From the NCBI GenBank assembly GCA_964059195.1, contig CAXKWD010000006.1:178806825-178870824 (forward strand): DNA of 64,000 nt, read 5' to 3'. Below are positions 21,091 through 32,481 of this stretch, piece by piece (within the stretch, counting starts at the first letter, position 1; every line of letters starts with the position of its first letter). Origin of the DNA: Ectobius pallidus. Taxonomy: Eukaryota; Arthropoda; Insecta; Blattodea; Ectobiidae. A program made the position numbers and the translations under genes. A model generated the notes under the pieces. It ran no database searches. It was not told where the DNA came from and saw nothing but the letters and a program-made list of their open reading frames with translations.

Positions 21091-21535
21091 GTTTAAATAG
21101 AAAATCATCACTCTTCTACAAATCGTCAGTAGATTGATTAACAAAAATATAAAACGTCATGTTTAAAATAGTCGTACAAATAGGCGTACGACTAATGATT
21201 GTGTCGCACGTCGTACAAATCTACGAATTAATAGTCGTACGTATGGCAGTCCTGAATACAATATATTTGTAAAATTTATTTCTGTATTTGTAATATTGAA
21301 TTTTCTTTTGTAAAAATTGCGCAACTGCTTTTAGTTTATCAACATAATTTGTATTAGTTAACTTCTCTGTACGACAGTTGTTTCGGATTCTCGGCGAGAT
21401 GGTTCACTGGATGGTGGCGGTCTAGTGGTGGATCGCGAAAGTAAACATTGATGTCGTGGGATCAGCCGGCTATTGGCATTGATTCTAGGGATAATTTGTG
21501 ACTGCCATGGATAAGTTGGCATCTGGCCGATAGTG
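21091..21535. other. no supported gene
   Basis: Contains GTCGTACAAAT-type short direct repeats near 21160-21240. Otherwise nothing was recognised. Confidence 0.5.
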
Positions 21536-22490
21536 TAGGTGGCTTATAACTAGTCTTCTGAAAATTTATTCAGAAATCATTTTCAAATAAAAGTTTTAGC
21601 TCTTAGTATAAGCACCTCATGTACAAAATTTCGTTAGAGCCGTTTTCGAGAAAATAGCAACAACAAATATCTTCATGTAAAGTGGTATTAAAAGCAGGGC
21701 CGTAGCAACATCCTTCTGCGCCCTCGGCGAGTTTGACAAATCTGGGGGGTCTGAACAATTTTTTTAAATTTCCCGTAAAATTGTTTATTATTTTAATATA
21801 AAAACACTGTTATTATCAAAGAAAACCTAAACCTCAATTTAAAAATGAACTAAGTGTTGAACTTTCATTTACTAAAACCTTATTTTCAGACGATTGAACT
21901 ACTTAAAAATTAATTAAATCATAAAATATAGTATCAAAAGTAAAGTACATAATACGCCTGAGGCCTACGAAAATGTTTAATACAGTAATATTGGTAAAAG
22001 TATTTTTTTCGTATAGGAACTTTTTTAAAACAGCTTCTGCAATATGCAATGAGAAAATGAAAAAAAATTCATAGTATTTTGTATTAACAGTTAAATCTAT
22101 CTGTAGTCCCGAGTTCGATCCCCGGTACCTCCTCGGATTTTTATTGTCATTATATCTTTCCATACTGTTCATGGATTATATCAATAAGAAACGTGTTAAT
22201 AAAAGAACGTTGCATGACTGCATGACTGTAGCCAATCGGCATAATACTACAGATAGTTCACGTGGAGTGATTTTTAATAACCTGAAAGATTTCTTCCATT
22301 AACGTGAAATTTTTATTGCTTGATAAATTGCACCAGTCTAAAAAAAAGTGGGATTTTTCATGGTTAATTTTGCGCCCTCTGTACCTGCGCCCTTGGTGGT
22401 GACCCATCTCGCCACCGCCAAGCTACGGCCCTGATTAAAAGTAAGAGAACGTCGTGTGACATCCCCAGGGAAAAGGTATAGTCCCCTTAA
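21536..22490 (-). repeat. T2 repeat split by a hAT-like element
   Basis: T2 sequence 21536-21694 (TAGTATAAGCACCTCATG, GTTTTCGAGAAAATAGCA) resumes at 22434 and ends CCCCTTAA at 22490. The matching uninterrupted stretch at 58560-58640 (GGCATTAAAAGTAAGAGAA) shows the pre-insertion state. Confidence 0.75.
21687..22441. mobile_element. hAT-like element with perfect 8-bp TSD
   Basis: The element 21695-22433 begins CAGGGCCGTAGC and ends GCTACGGCCCTG, a perfect 12-bp inverted repeat. It is flanked by ATTAAAAG at 21687-21694 and 22434-22441. These match hAT hallmarks. A SINE-1 B-box scrap (GTTCGATCCCCGG, 22113-22125) lies inside. There is no transposase. Confidence 0.95.
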
Positions 22491-22689
22491 ATGGAAGACT
22501 TATTACAATATATTGACCCAAATTGTATAGGTTGTCTATCTTCAGCTGAAAATTGTGTCAAGTTAGATTTACAGAATGAGGAAAAATAAAATCAGGTAAA
22601 CTGATGTAAAAAAGTGCCAGTATGTTTTTGTTTAATCAGTTATGACTGCAATTATGATATGGAGAATATGTTTTTTTTTTTTTTTAATT

Positions 22690-23168
22690 GATTTCCAACT
22701 TGTCCACCGCTGTGGCTCAGGGGATGCGTCCAATCCTCTCACGCAGCGGGCCCGGGTTCGATTCCTGGTCGGGACAAGTTACCTAGGTGAGGTTTTTCCG
22801 GGGTTTTCCCTCACCTATGAGACAAATGTCAGGTAACTTTAGGCCCTTGTGGTCCCCGGATATCATCTGGCCGTCATTATCATCTTCATCCTCATCCTCG
22901 CCTTGTTCTGAGTGAGTGTGTGTGTGACTGGTGTGTATCGTCCTGTGTGTTCGTGTTGTCTCGGAGGTGGCCCCGGCATTGGGCTGATCACTCATCCGGG
23001 GAGGCCCTCCATGTCCTTGTCTGGTCAAAAAAGTATGTATGTGATCCAAAGGTAATCCCTCTCCCGACAGAAGTCGCGGCCCTGTAAGGCCCGGGCGGCT
23101 TGGGTCGCTTAAATCATAAAAGGGAGAGGTAAAACTACGAAAAAGAAGAAGAAGAAGATTTCCAACTT
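22690..23168 (+). mobile_element. SINE-2 (455 bp) with 12-bp TSD
   Basis: The insert 22702-23156 is flanked by GATTTCCAACTT at 22690-22701 and 23157-23168. The head is tRNA-like: CCGCTGTGGCTCAGG and a B box GGGTTCGATTCCTGG. The tail is GAAAAAGAAGAAG. A second copy is at 28373-28808. The related R1 sequence at about 12600-12620 shows the unfilled site. Confidence 0.93.
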
Positions 23169-23287
23169 AAGCTCCAGATTTATTCATTAAGCAGGGCTTA
23201 AGGAAGAACAAAGGTCTAGTTTTTTTAAAATCAGATTAAAATCTTCCAGCATCAGCTGAACTGTACAGATTTGTGATATGTTGACAA

Positions 23288-23320
<33 letters not shown>
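23288..23320. repeat. (CA)n microsatellite
   Basis: About 15 CA units inside R1 copy B. Confidence 0.95.
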
Positions 23321-23324
<4 letters not shown>

Positions 23325-24179
23325 CAAGACGTTACCATCTCGGCCACCTGGGTCAGTTTAACGGTCTAGTTGGATATAAAGGAATAGTGTTATTTGTCAT
23401 AGCTAACTGTATTTTAATTTCCAAAGCCTTATAAGATCACAGTAAAACAATAGGCTATGATGTCATGATAACTGATTTGCATTTCATAAATTCTTTCGAA
23501 TACGTATATTACCATAAAATAGGCACTAAATTGAGCATTACTCTGAAAGAGGTCAACCGATTTTATCCATTATCAATGAACGTCTTCCCATGGACATTAT
23601 AAATGTGTATACCAAGTTTCATAAAAATCCGGTAAAGCGTATTTGAGTTACTGCGTCTTCAAAATAGACACTAAATTGGGTTTTACTCCGGTACCGGTCT
23701 ACCGATTTGGTCCAATATCAGTAGACGTCTTCCCATGTACATTATAAATGGGTATACAAACTTTCAGGAAAATCCAATAAAGCATATTTGAGTTACCGCT
23801 ACTTCTTATATATTAACATAAAAGGCACTAAATTGGGCATCATTTCGGTACTGGCCAACCGAATTGGTCGAATATCAATAGACATCTTCCTATGGACATT
23901 ATAAATGCGTATACGAAGTTTCATAAAAATCCGATAAAGCATATTTGAGTTATTGCGTTTTTAAAATAGACACTAAATTGGGTTTTACTCCGGTACCGGT
24001 CAACAGATTAGGTTCAAATTCAATAGGGTACTTCTCATGTACGTCATAAATGCGTATACTAAGTTTCATGGAAATCCGATCAGCGTATTTGAGTTATGGC
24101 GCCTTTCTGATATAATCTACTAAAATAGGCACTAAATTGGGCATTACTCCGGTACCGGTGAACCGATTTGGTTCAATAT

Positions 24180-24666
24180 CAATAGGGGGGGGGTGTATGT
24201 AATCTGCGCCACGGTTGACACCTAATTTTGAGATATGTAAACTGCGCCACGGAAATAAGTAGGTCATTTCACGCAAAATATAATTCGATGTTCTACCACG
24301 CTTCTCCCAACATCTTCCTTGTGTTAGATGCACTTCCCAGTTCCAAACAAGTGCCTACATAAAACTGAGAAGTATTGTACAAGGGATATCTGAAATAAAT
24401 GACAAGTATTCTCGTCTACTCAAGTGGAGAGAACAATAGCCTATATAAACAATGAAATATCCCGTTTTGACTTTATTAAGAAGGCGTCATATAAGAACGA
24501 AGTGTTCATGCAAAAATTTAGGGTAGTGTTTTTAACATTTTTTTAAATGACAAAGCTACTCAGCCCAACATTTTTAACCTCATCTATGCAATTTCATAGC
24601 CAGTCTTAAGTCTGAAGAAGTGGGAAGAAAAATGTTAGTGCGCAGATTACCTTTTCCCCAATAGGG
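24180..24666. mobile_element. TIR element in R1 unit, 8-bp TSD
   Basis: The insert 24188-24658 interrupts the phrase CAATAGGGTTCTTCCCATG of the fifth R1 unit. CAATAGGG occurs at 24180-24187 and 24659-24666. The inner ends share GTAATCTGCGC and its inverse GCGCAGATTAC, with G and C runs outside. Short frames only. The 8-bp duplication fits hAT, but the ends do not start CAG, so the superfamily is open. Confidence 0.8.
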
Positions 24667-24820
24667 TTCTTCCCATGGACATTATAAATGTGTTTTCCAT
24701 GTTTCATGAAAATCCGAAAAAGCGTATTTGAGTTATGGTGCGTACAGACACACGGACAGACGGACAGACATTTTTTCGTCCCCCACTCAATCTTATAAAG
24801 TACCATACTGGCACTTAATA

Positions 24821-25310
24821 TAGTATATTGCGATACAAGTGCCGTAAGGCACGTTTACGGGTCGAGGAAACAGATTGAAAACCCTCGGCTGCGCCTCGGG
24901 TTTTTAAGTTTTCGAGACCCGTAAATGCCTTTACGGCCCGTGTGTTGCATGCTATTTTTTGCACGATGATTATTTATATCAATTTAATTATATTAATTGT
25001 GATATTACCTGAAAATATTATGTGTATACATTCTTGAAGAGAGATGTTTATTTCAGAAAGTGATTCGCATGTGTTTGTTGTTATGGGAACCGAATATTTG
25101 GCTTGGGGGCCGTGTCCATAAAGACTTGTATTATGAAGTGTATCGTAATGAATTATGACGTAGCGCTTGGACCGTAAGTAATTTAACCTCATCGCAACCG
25201 CCCTTAGCAACAAGACTGTGTGGGAATGTCAACTTACGATCCATGTAAACAACGTTCGTAAGTACCACTTACTAGCTAAGGAGTGCAAAAAAAGCTATAA
25301 AACACGTATT
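24821..25310. repeat. GC-rich hairpin block
   Basis: ACGGGTCGAG at about 24857 pairs with CTCGAGACCCGT-like sequence at 24915-24925. CCCTCGGCTGCGCCTCGGG (24883-24901) is itself a compact stem. TATTTTTTGCAC (24953-24964) is inverted as GTGCAAAAAAAG (25287-25298). Probably a MITE or its end; the limits are unclear. Confidence 0.45.
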
Positions 25311-26020
25311 CAGGAAAGCGGTGGGCTTATGGACTGAAATCTAACCTCAAATTCTAAAATCTTGTTAACACTAAAGTTCTTTTAACGCAAATGTAGACAC
25401 TTTGTTAATAGATAACATCAATCTGAGTGAATCTGATTCACATGGATTTACTAATTGTTAACAAGGTCCAGGTGGCATCCTTCTTGTCTTTTCGATGGAA
25501 ATAATAGAAAGAAAAATGAGAAGAAGAAAACATGAAATATGTTAAACATCCTGGCTGCTGTCTGGCGTCACCAACATAGGGGACCAACTTTATTTTTGTA
25601 ACGTCTGCGGTATGTCGCTGCCTCCTCTCATAGTGTGGCATGCAGCTATTCATCTGCATCTGTTTCTATTGTTGATATGTTATGGCTTCTGTTAATTTCA
25701 ACTGATTTTCAATTTTAATGAATATGACATAGAATGAAATAGCGGGTAAATTAAATCCAATCCGGCATTTGTCTCTATGATGTGAAATTGTCCCGGATTT
25801 CAATCTTACTAATCGACAGTTCCAAATACTGGTTATCGGTATCAATGTTTACCATCTCCTATGACAACTTATATGGGCCAATAATTTTTCTTGCATTATT
25901 ACCATAATTATTTTTGGCTATTACTAAAAATCGTGTTTCGTTGTTGAAGTAAAGCAAAAATGAGGCTATTTTTTATATAATATATAGTATGATATTGTCT
26001 TGTCCAATTTCATTCATGAC
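25311..26020. other. no supported gene
   Basis: Unassigned. A block near 25663-25745 (TCTATTGTTGATATG onward) recurs at 53333-53420, so at least part is repeat. Confidence 0.5.
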
Positions 26021-26455
26021 TAGGGCCCGGATTTGAAGGTTTTAACCTATTTTTCCCCAGCTTCCTAATTAGAACATTTTAACATATTTTTCCATTTCAT
26101 GTCTCTTGCTTCAGAATATATGATTCTTATAGAACCTAAAAAAGGCTAAATCGGACTGAAGAGCCTAAAAGAGGCTAAGGAGGGCTTTTGCCGAAAAAAC
26201 TAGGGGCTAAAGAAGACTGCCGAAAAACGCGATTTTTAAATATATTTTTCAATTAATGCAAAGCAAAAGAAAAATGTGAATGTGTGCATTTTAAGAAAAG
26301 ACTTAAAAAAAATTTATACAACGCACTGAAATTAACAATGTGTACGTCGCTTTGATTAATTGTATCATTAAAGGGTAAATATCTCAATTGTTTATGTTAT
26401 TTTTCGACTGCCGGTATAAGGAATAATTCTTTGTTTATTTTGTAAAAAAAAGAGT
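26021..26455 (+). mobile_element. truncated hAT-like element (47.1-kb family)
   Basis: Starts TAGGGCCCGGATTTGAAGG and follows the element at 47094-47831 for about 430 bp, including GGCTAAATCGG and AAGGGTAAATATCTCAATTG. The 3' terminus is absent. The break is at a T-rich tract. Confidence 0.75.
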
Positions 26456-26794
26456 GCGTGGAACGCCACGCGACAGAAGTAAAATTTTATTTTTTCAATT
26501 TTTGATTATTGGATTTTTTCAATTGGACTTTTTAATATAGGGTTTTTGGACTTTTTAAATTTTGGATTTTGGACTTTTTAATTTTGGATCTAGGAATTTT
26601 TAATTTTTAATTTTTTAAATTTTCGATCTTTGAATTGTTTATTTTTTTATTTTTTAAATTTTTGATTTTTGGATTTTTAAATTTTTTATTTTATTATTTT
26701 ATTATTTATTAAATTTTGGATTTTTGGATGTTATAATTTTGTTTTTTGTTTTTTTTTTTAATTTTGGAAATTTGTATTTTTTAATTTTGGATTT
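26456..26794. repeat. degenerate T-rich tandem tract
   Basis: About 330 bp built from imperfect TTTTTGGATTTTT and TTTTAAATTTT units, ending where a LINE 3' tail begins. It has no open frame of note. Confidence 0.85.
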
Positions 26795-26884
26795 GCGCGG
26801 TAATGAACCTCCGGGTTCCATAAAATAGATAATATACCTTTAGATTGCTTAGGAATTGTCTATTGCCATTGAGGAAGTAAGGTC
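26795..26884 (+). mobile_element. LINE 3' tail only (CFDP2-like family)
   Basis: GCGCGGTAATGAACCTCCGG through GAATTGTCTATTGCCATTGA matches the last 90 bp of the LINEs at 2941-4672, 52250-52806 and 57600-58250. It is an extreme 5' truncation, as target-primed reverse transcription produces. Confidence 0.85.
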
Positions 26885-26959
26885 TGAAACATTTCCTTTG
26901 ATTACTCCTAATCATTGAGTTGATTGTTTTCTGTGCGGGCTGTTCTAAATAGGGTATGA

Positions 26960-27590
26960 GGCTTTGTCCTGACTGACTGACTGACTGACTGACAGAGAAT
27001 CAACGTAGAGCCTAAACCATAACAGGTAGGGACTTGGAATTTTGACAGTAGCTTCCTTTCATAATGTAAGTGCTCACTAAGAGAGGATTTTGCAAAATTT
27101 TGATTTTAAATGCCAAAAATAAAATGTTTTTGAGAATACTTAATCCCTTTTTACACAGAATTATCAAATCCAAATCACAGTTCACATGACAACATATTGT
27201 TGCCAGCGGTCTCAGATGGGTTTTGAAATAAATTCTGTTTAATTTCATCCCCAAAACGGTTTTATGGTAACATGAGAGTGAGAAATAAAATATTTCGCAA
27301 AGACAATGCAATTTTATGTTACCGGAATTTCTGTTTCTTCTTATTTTAACCCCTACCAGGCTTGGTATGTATTAGCGATGGGATGCAAAATTCTACATTC
27401 TCTATGAGCCATAAAAAGCTATACCAAGCGTTTTCTGATGGAATATTTTGAGTGTGGTAAGTCGTCCTTCATTTCAAAATTTGAATACATATACCTATAA
27501 GGACCTAGAATTTTAAAATGAAAGTCCTTCATAAGTTAATTTCAAATTACAAAATACAAAACCCGGGCGACTTCGTGCCTTTTAAGCTAG
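26960..27590 (+). mobile_element. Helitron-like element
   Basis: After a CTGA run (26968-26992) the body matches the copies in the ADI1 intron and at 51-52 kb. It ends CCCGGGCGACTTCGTGCC, a short spacer, then CTAG|T at 27587-27591. The hairpin is eroded relative to 52013-52029. Confidence 0.65.
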
Positions 27591-28319
27591 TAGGCTACTG
27601 TATATACAGGTGTTGGGAAATTCAAATTACACTGAGTTGAAATGTCTTAATTGCAAGGGCGCCCCCAAAACTACTGAAGAAAGAACTAGGATCGTTTATG
27701 AAAAAGACGGTGTGACTAAGGAAAACAGGTCTAAGGAAATAAGAAGAAAACGATGATTGTGTCAAATTTATTAGGAGAACTCTACTCGGGACATATTTTG
27801 CAACAACCCATGCTACATATGGTGGGTTCATGTACAGTTCAGTTTTATGTTATTTTAGTAGTGATCTAAACCCCCAAATAAAAAAAAAAACACACACTTT
27901 TTTGAGCCCACCTAATGGTTTTCAAAAGTTGGCGCCCCCGAGAGCATCTGTTATCCGAAACGAGGAAAAAAGGTTACGATGTACTGTTTGTATGAATAGA
28001 AAGCGAATGTCCCAAAGCGAGGGCTCTGACCTTATCTGTTATAAAGGCACATGCCAACTCTGTTCACATCCGTCTATTTGTCAACAAAACGATAGAAGAC
28101 ATTTTAGAAACAATTAAAATAATTAAAAACATAGGCTTATTATGTGTATTGTCTTCATTTAATTTCACCTAATTCTCAAAACTGATTCTTAATATCCAAG
28201 AATAACATTTTCATTTTTATCCAACCCCCCCCCCCTCTCTTGTTTCGGTTAATATCGTTATGTTTTGTTTAGAGAAAACAGCCATATTGATTATAATGTG
28301 TCATCAGTATTGTCTTAAT
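27591..28319. other. no supported gene
   Basis: Two short frames show no recognisable domain. GGCGCCCCC occurs at about 27657 and 27931, perhaps ends of an old element. Confidence 0.4.
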
Positions 28320-28372
28320 CAGTGGCGGATCCAGAATGGAAACAAATAAGTCACTAACCTTGCCCCGAGTTT
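28320..28372 (+). mobile_element. single hAT-type end
   Basis: CAGTGGCGGATCCAGAATGG resembles the left end of the 13.5-kb MITE. The other end is missing, apparently replaced by SINE-2 sequence. Confidence 0.5.
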
Positions 28373-28808
28373 TAGGTTTGTGGCGTAGGGGATGCGTTCG
28401 CTCCTCTCATGCAGCGGGATCGGGACAAGTTACCTAGGTGGGTTTTTTTTCTGGGGGTTTTCCTCACCTGTGAGACAAATGTCGGGTAACTTTAGGCCCT
28501 TGTGGTCCCCGGATATCATCTGGCCGTCATTATCATCTTCATCCCATCCTCGCCTTGTTCTGAGAGAGTGTGTGTGAATGGTGTGTCTCGTCCTATGTGT
28601 GGGTTTGTGTTGTCTCGGAGGTGGCCCCAGCATTGGGCTGATCACTCATATAGGGAGGCCCTCCATGTTCTTGTCTGGTCAAAAAAGTATGTATGTGATC
28701 CAAAGATAATCCCTCCCCGACAGATCGCGGCCCTATAAGGCCCGGGCGGCTTGGGTCGCTTAAATCCTAAAAGGGAGAGGTAAAGCTAAGATAAAGAAAG
28801 AAAGAAAA
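28373..28808 (+). mobile_element. SINE-2, second copy
   Basis: Matches 22702-23156 nearly throughout (CGGGACAAGTTACCTAGGTG, CATTGGGCTGATCACTCAT, GCCCGGGCGGCTTGGGTCGC) and ends GATAAAGAAAGAAAG. The B-box segment is deleted (GCGGGATCGGGACAAG), so the internal promoter is broken. Confidence 0.88.
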
Positions 28809-30440
28809 GTTTCTCGGTTTTACATATTACATAAAAATTAAAATCGTTAATCAAATACCAAATTTTTTACTTTAACCCTAAGTAAGTGAAACAGTTGACA
28901 AGAAATCAATAATTTAAGTTATAACAATTACAGTATAGGGAACTGGAAATACTATTCAACTTGCATTTTACAATCCTCACCTGGTGAATCCTGTTTTGTA
29001 GTGTATTACCTTATATATGAATAAATAACCTTCATTTCATTCCTTCGGCTATTGTTATCAATCAGTTAATATTATCAGATCACCTGCGTCCCGTAATTAT
29101 CACAATAAACGGCGTGCACTGTATCTAGAATTTTTTATATAATCAGTTAACTCGCGATCGCTCGCGCGTTAGATTTGATTTAATATATATATATTTTCTT
29201 TTTATAGCTATTAAATGCAACTCAAACGCATGGGTTAAACACACAATACGTTTCTATGTAACCATTTTAACATGTGTAAAAGCAAATAATGTTTTATTTA
29301 ATTTTTTTTTTAATAATAATAATAATAATAATAAAAGGCCTCTCTAAAAAGTAATTTTTACATGATTGTGTCTTGGAATTGATCAGAGTCACAATATCTA
29401 TGGATTAGTCTGAAGGTATCAATTGGTCCACTTCCAGGAGTTGGTGAGACAGACTTAGCTGGTTGTTGTACTGAGTGGTTTTAGAGGGCGTGGTCACATT
29501 AGTTAAGAGAAGTAGCTCCAGAAATAAAACGACCCGGGGGCCCTTGATTTTTATTTTTAAGTAGCAAGGTCTGGGTTAAGGCGATGAGGGTGTTGAGTTA
29601 TGCGTTACATAACTCTTAACTCTTACCTCTACTTTCTCAATATTACATAAACACCCCAGACTTTCGTTGTTATTACAATCTGTCATGCCAATGTCCGTGC
29701 ATTTAGACTTCCGTATATTGCCGTTTAGACACAATAAATCTAAACAAAGTGTAGAAGGACATTATGATTTTTTGGGGGATAAAAAATTGAAAATTTGAAC
29801 TTTCAGGAATCTTCCCGTTGGCTAAAAGCTATAATTCTTTCAAATTCCAAGTGGAACATTAATGTCAGTAAGTGGACGCTTTTTAGACTCCCTCAACGTA
29901 GTTCCTACCCGGAGATACGAACGAGGGACTATTTTACACTGATTGGGATACAAGAAGAAGGAGAAAAACATTCCTCAGGATCTGTGGGAGGATAGAGAGG
30001 CTTGAAGATGTAGATATACATCAAACACTGTGGAGATGATGGTGGAAATTTTACTTTGATAGAATCCATAAATCTGGCAAGCGTTTCTTAAGGTTCTTAA
30101 CCTGACGACGCGCCATCTTATAGAGATTATCTTTACCTAAAATGAAACTACATAGACGAAGAGAATTCTGCTAAACAAAGCTTACGATTCAAAATAACAA
30201 GTCTAGAATCTATGGGGTTAACAAATGCCGAATTGGATATTTATTCATCACGATATTAAAATTTTATTTATCCATTTAAGTTGGTTATTGGCTAAAATCA
30301 CCAAGTTTCAAAAACATCAACAATAGCAAACAGATGCACATCGATAGTTGCATGGGTTACTGGTAACTTATACACACACAACCTGAGCTGCTGATACGAC
30401 CTCGATGTTTAAAGGAGTATAAATAAAGCTGGAATAAAAT
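28809..30440. other. no supported gene
   Basis: AT-rich. It holds a TAA microsatellite (about 29312-29334). No domain was recognised in the 60-70 codon frames. Terminal repeats are not apparent. Confidence 0.5.
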
Positions 30441-30666
30441 ATATACAGGGTGTCCCAGATGGAGGGATTGTAGAATGGACTGAGCTAAACATTTTGATAT
30501 AGCGTAAAATATGTCACTGACGTTGTAATTGTAATTTATTATTAGTGAATTAAATACAAAGCATAATAAAAGCTAATGAGAAATAATCTCAGTAGTTTGA
30601 TGAGAAAACTGTATTTACAATGTATCGAAAATATGATTTATAACAATGCACTGCATAAGTCTTCGT

Positions 30667-30766
30667 TATTAAGTGCCAGGATGGTACTTCATAACGTCCA
30701 TGGAAAGCAGCCTATTGATATTCGACCAAATCGGTTGACCGGTACTGAAATAACGAGTAATTAACG
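30667..30766 (-). repeat. R1 family fragment F
   Basis: TATTAAGTGCCAGGATGG is the inverted R1 3' end, followed by one partial unit with TTGACCGGTACTGAAATAAC. The CAGACACACGG tail motif is deleted. Confidence 0.75.
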
Positions 30767-31244
30767 GTCACATCTATTATAATATGTTCTGCGTTATCCC
30801 AAGACCCGAAGCATTTTGATTGGCTCGCGGATAGCCAATCAGAGGCCGAGCTCCCGTAACTAACGTAAATAAATAAGACACGTTCAGATGTATCGGTTTC
30901 TGTAAGTAGAAAAAATAATACTTATTAAAGAGCATGATTTCATTTCCAATTTAATATAAACATTAACTTTGTAATGGATATAAACGGTACAATGTTATTG
31001 CATGGCCCACAATATATTAAACGTAACGTAACAAATTGGCAATCGTTTATTTATATTGTTAACCCCCCCCCCCTTGATTGATTAATTTCTTCATAACGAT
31101 GTCTGTGAAAATAAATGTAAATAAATTATTTAAAACACAACTAGTCGTTGAATAAATTAAACGCAGCTGCTCTTGATATAATATTGTGCATTCTATCGAA
31201 ATGTATGGTTATCGATATCTACATCATATTTTAATACCTGATGT
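30767..31244. other. no supported gene
   Basis: Contains GATTGGCTCGCGGATAGCCAATC (about 30818-30840), a small CCAAT-bearing palindrome, and a C run near 31064. Otherwise unassigned. Confidence 0.5.
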
Positions 31245-31374
31245 CAGTGGCGGACGCAGAATTTTTTTCGGGGGGGGGGGGATTTGAATAGGTAGAAAGA
31301 ATACTAAAAAAAATTAACTAACTTACATATACAATTAGTTTATAAAACATTGCATATTATACAGCACTTTAGAC
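31245..31374 (+). mobile_element. single hAT-type end
   Basis: CAGTGGCGGACGCAGAA with a G run inside, like the 13.5-kb MITE family. No partner end was found nearby. Confidence 0.45.
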
Positions 31375-31540
31375 GTTTGTCCTTCCGTAAGCCCTGCTTA
31401 ATGAATCGATTTGAAGTTTAACTCGGAGATCTATTACAAAAATAACTTATTTTCTGCATATCATAATTACAATTATCACTGATATTGAAAGCATTCTGGC
31501 ACTTTGTTATACCAGTTTACCTGATTTTATTTACAATCGA
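31375..31540 (-). repeat. R1 family 5' fragment G
   Basis: Inverted R1 5' end: CCGTAAGCCCTGCTTAATGA, CTGCATATCATAATTACAAT, and at the edge CAGTTTACCTGATTTTA. Confidence 0.8.
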
Positions 31541-31772
31541 GGCCTTCAGTTTATAAGACAGTCGGCCGTGCTAAGTACATGCATTACCAAAACAAAAAAG
31601 CCTTATCTACAATGGGACGAAGAATGTCCTCCATATTCCTTAATAATGATATCGTATGCAAAGGAAACAATATGCCGCGTATACCGGAAGTGCACTCTTC
31701 AGTCCTCCCAAAACTTTCTGTTGAATTCAGGAACGCACTGTATATCCCTGGAGCTGTCTTGATATTAGGTTA

Positions 31773-32481
31773 AGGCCGGTATTCATAATCGCAGTAAGTC
31801 CTACTCCCGTCCTAAGTTGAATTTCTGGCACAAACAAGTCGCGTTCAGTAAAGCACGAAATAAGTCAAGGGTCCCCCCGACTCATTTCAGTTTAAGCCAG
31901 AACCATGGACATTGATTTTGCGGAAGAAAATCGCGCCCCAAAGCGTTATTTGAAGTCATTTAAATCCTACAGTGACATGAATTTACAGTTTTGGAAATAT
32001 CAATCGGCATTTCTCTCTGCTCACATTTCATATCGGCCCAAAGCTTCCTAAGCTATTTTGAATCTCTCTAAAACAATAATTGATATCTAAATAAATACAT
32101 AATCGTACCGGCATTAATTCTGAACAATGTCCAAGCTAATATATACACAGAATATTCTCAAGAAACTACTGATCAGCTTACTTTCACGCTGTATAATGTG
32201 ACTGGATTAATTGAATTCTTTGTTTACAATGCACAGCGCCGTCTGTATTTTTATATCATGACAACAAAATACGTACTCAGACGGCTTTGCTTTACATAAA
32301 ATCTGAAAAAATCTTAAACACGATTGGCTAATTCAATTGTTACGGCAGTGAACGCGTGATTTTTCATATTATTGAGTTCGACTTTAATATGTAGAATAAG
32401 TACAGCTTTAAAGAAGACTGTGAATACGGAAAACATATAAGTCGACTTGTTCAATGACTTTAGCTTTATGAATACCGGCCT
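31773..32481. mobile_element. TIR element (AGGCCGGTATTCATAA ends)
   Basis: AAGGCCGGTATTCATAA at the left is inverted as TTATGAATACCGGCCT at the right. The 709-bp interior is non-coding. No duplication is obvious. Similar GGCCGGTATTCAT ends are common on insect MITEs. Confidence 0.65.

Larger units (their letters stand above)
22587..24820 (+). repeat. R1 family copy B with two nested insertions
   Basis: It has the R1 start TAAAATCAGGTAAACTGATG, a SINE (22702-23156), a CA run (23288-23320), a tRNA-like remnant (23330-23350) and five units beginning near 23521, 23667, 23825, 23965 and 24127. The last unit is split by an 8-bp-TSD element (24188-24658). It ends CATACTGGCACTTAATA. Unit order and linkers match copy A, so both descend from one five-unit ancestor. 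Confidence 0.88.
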
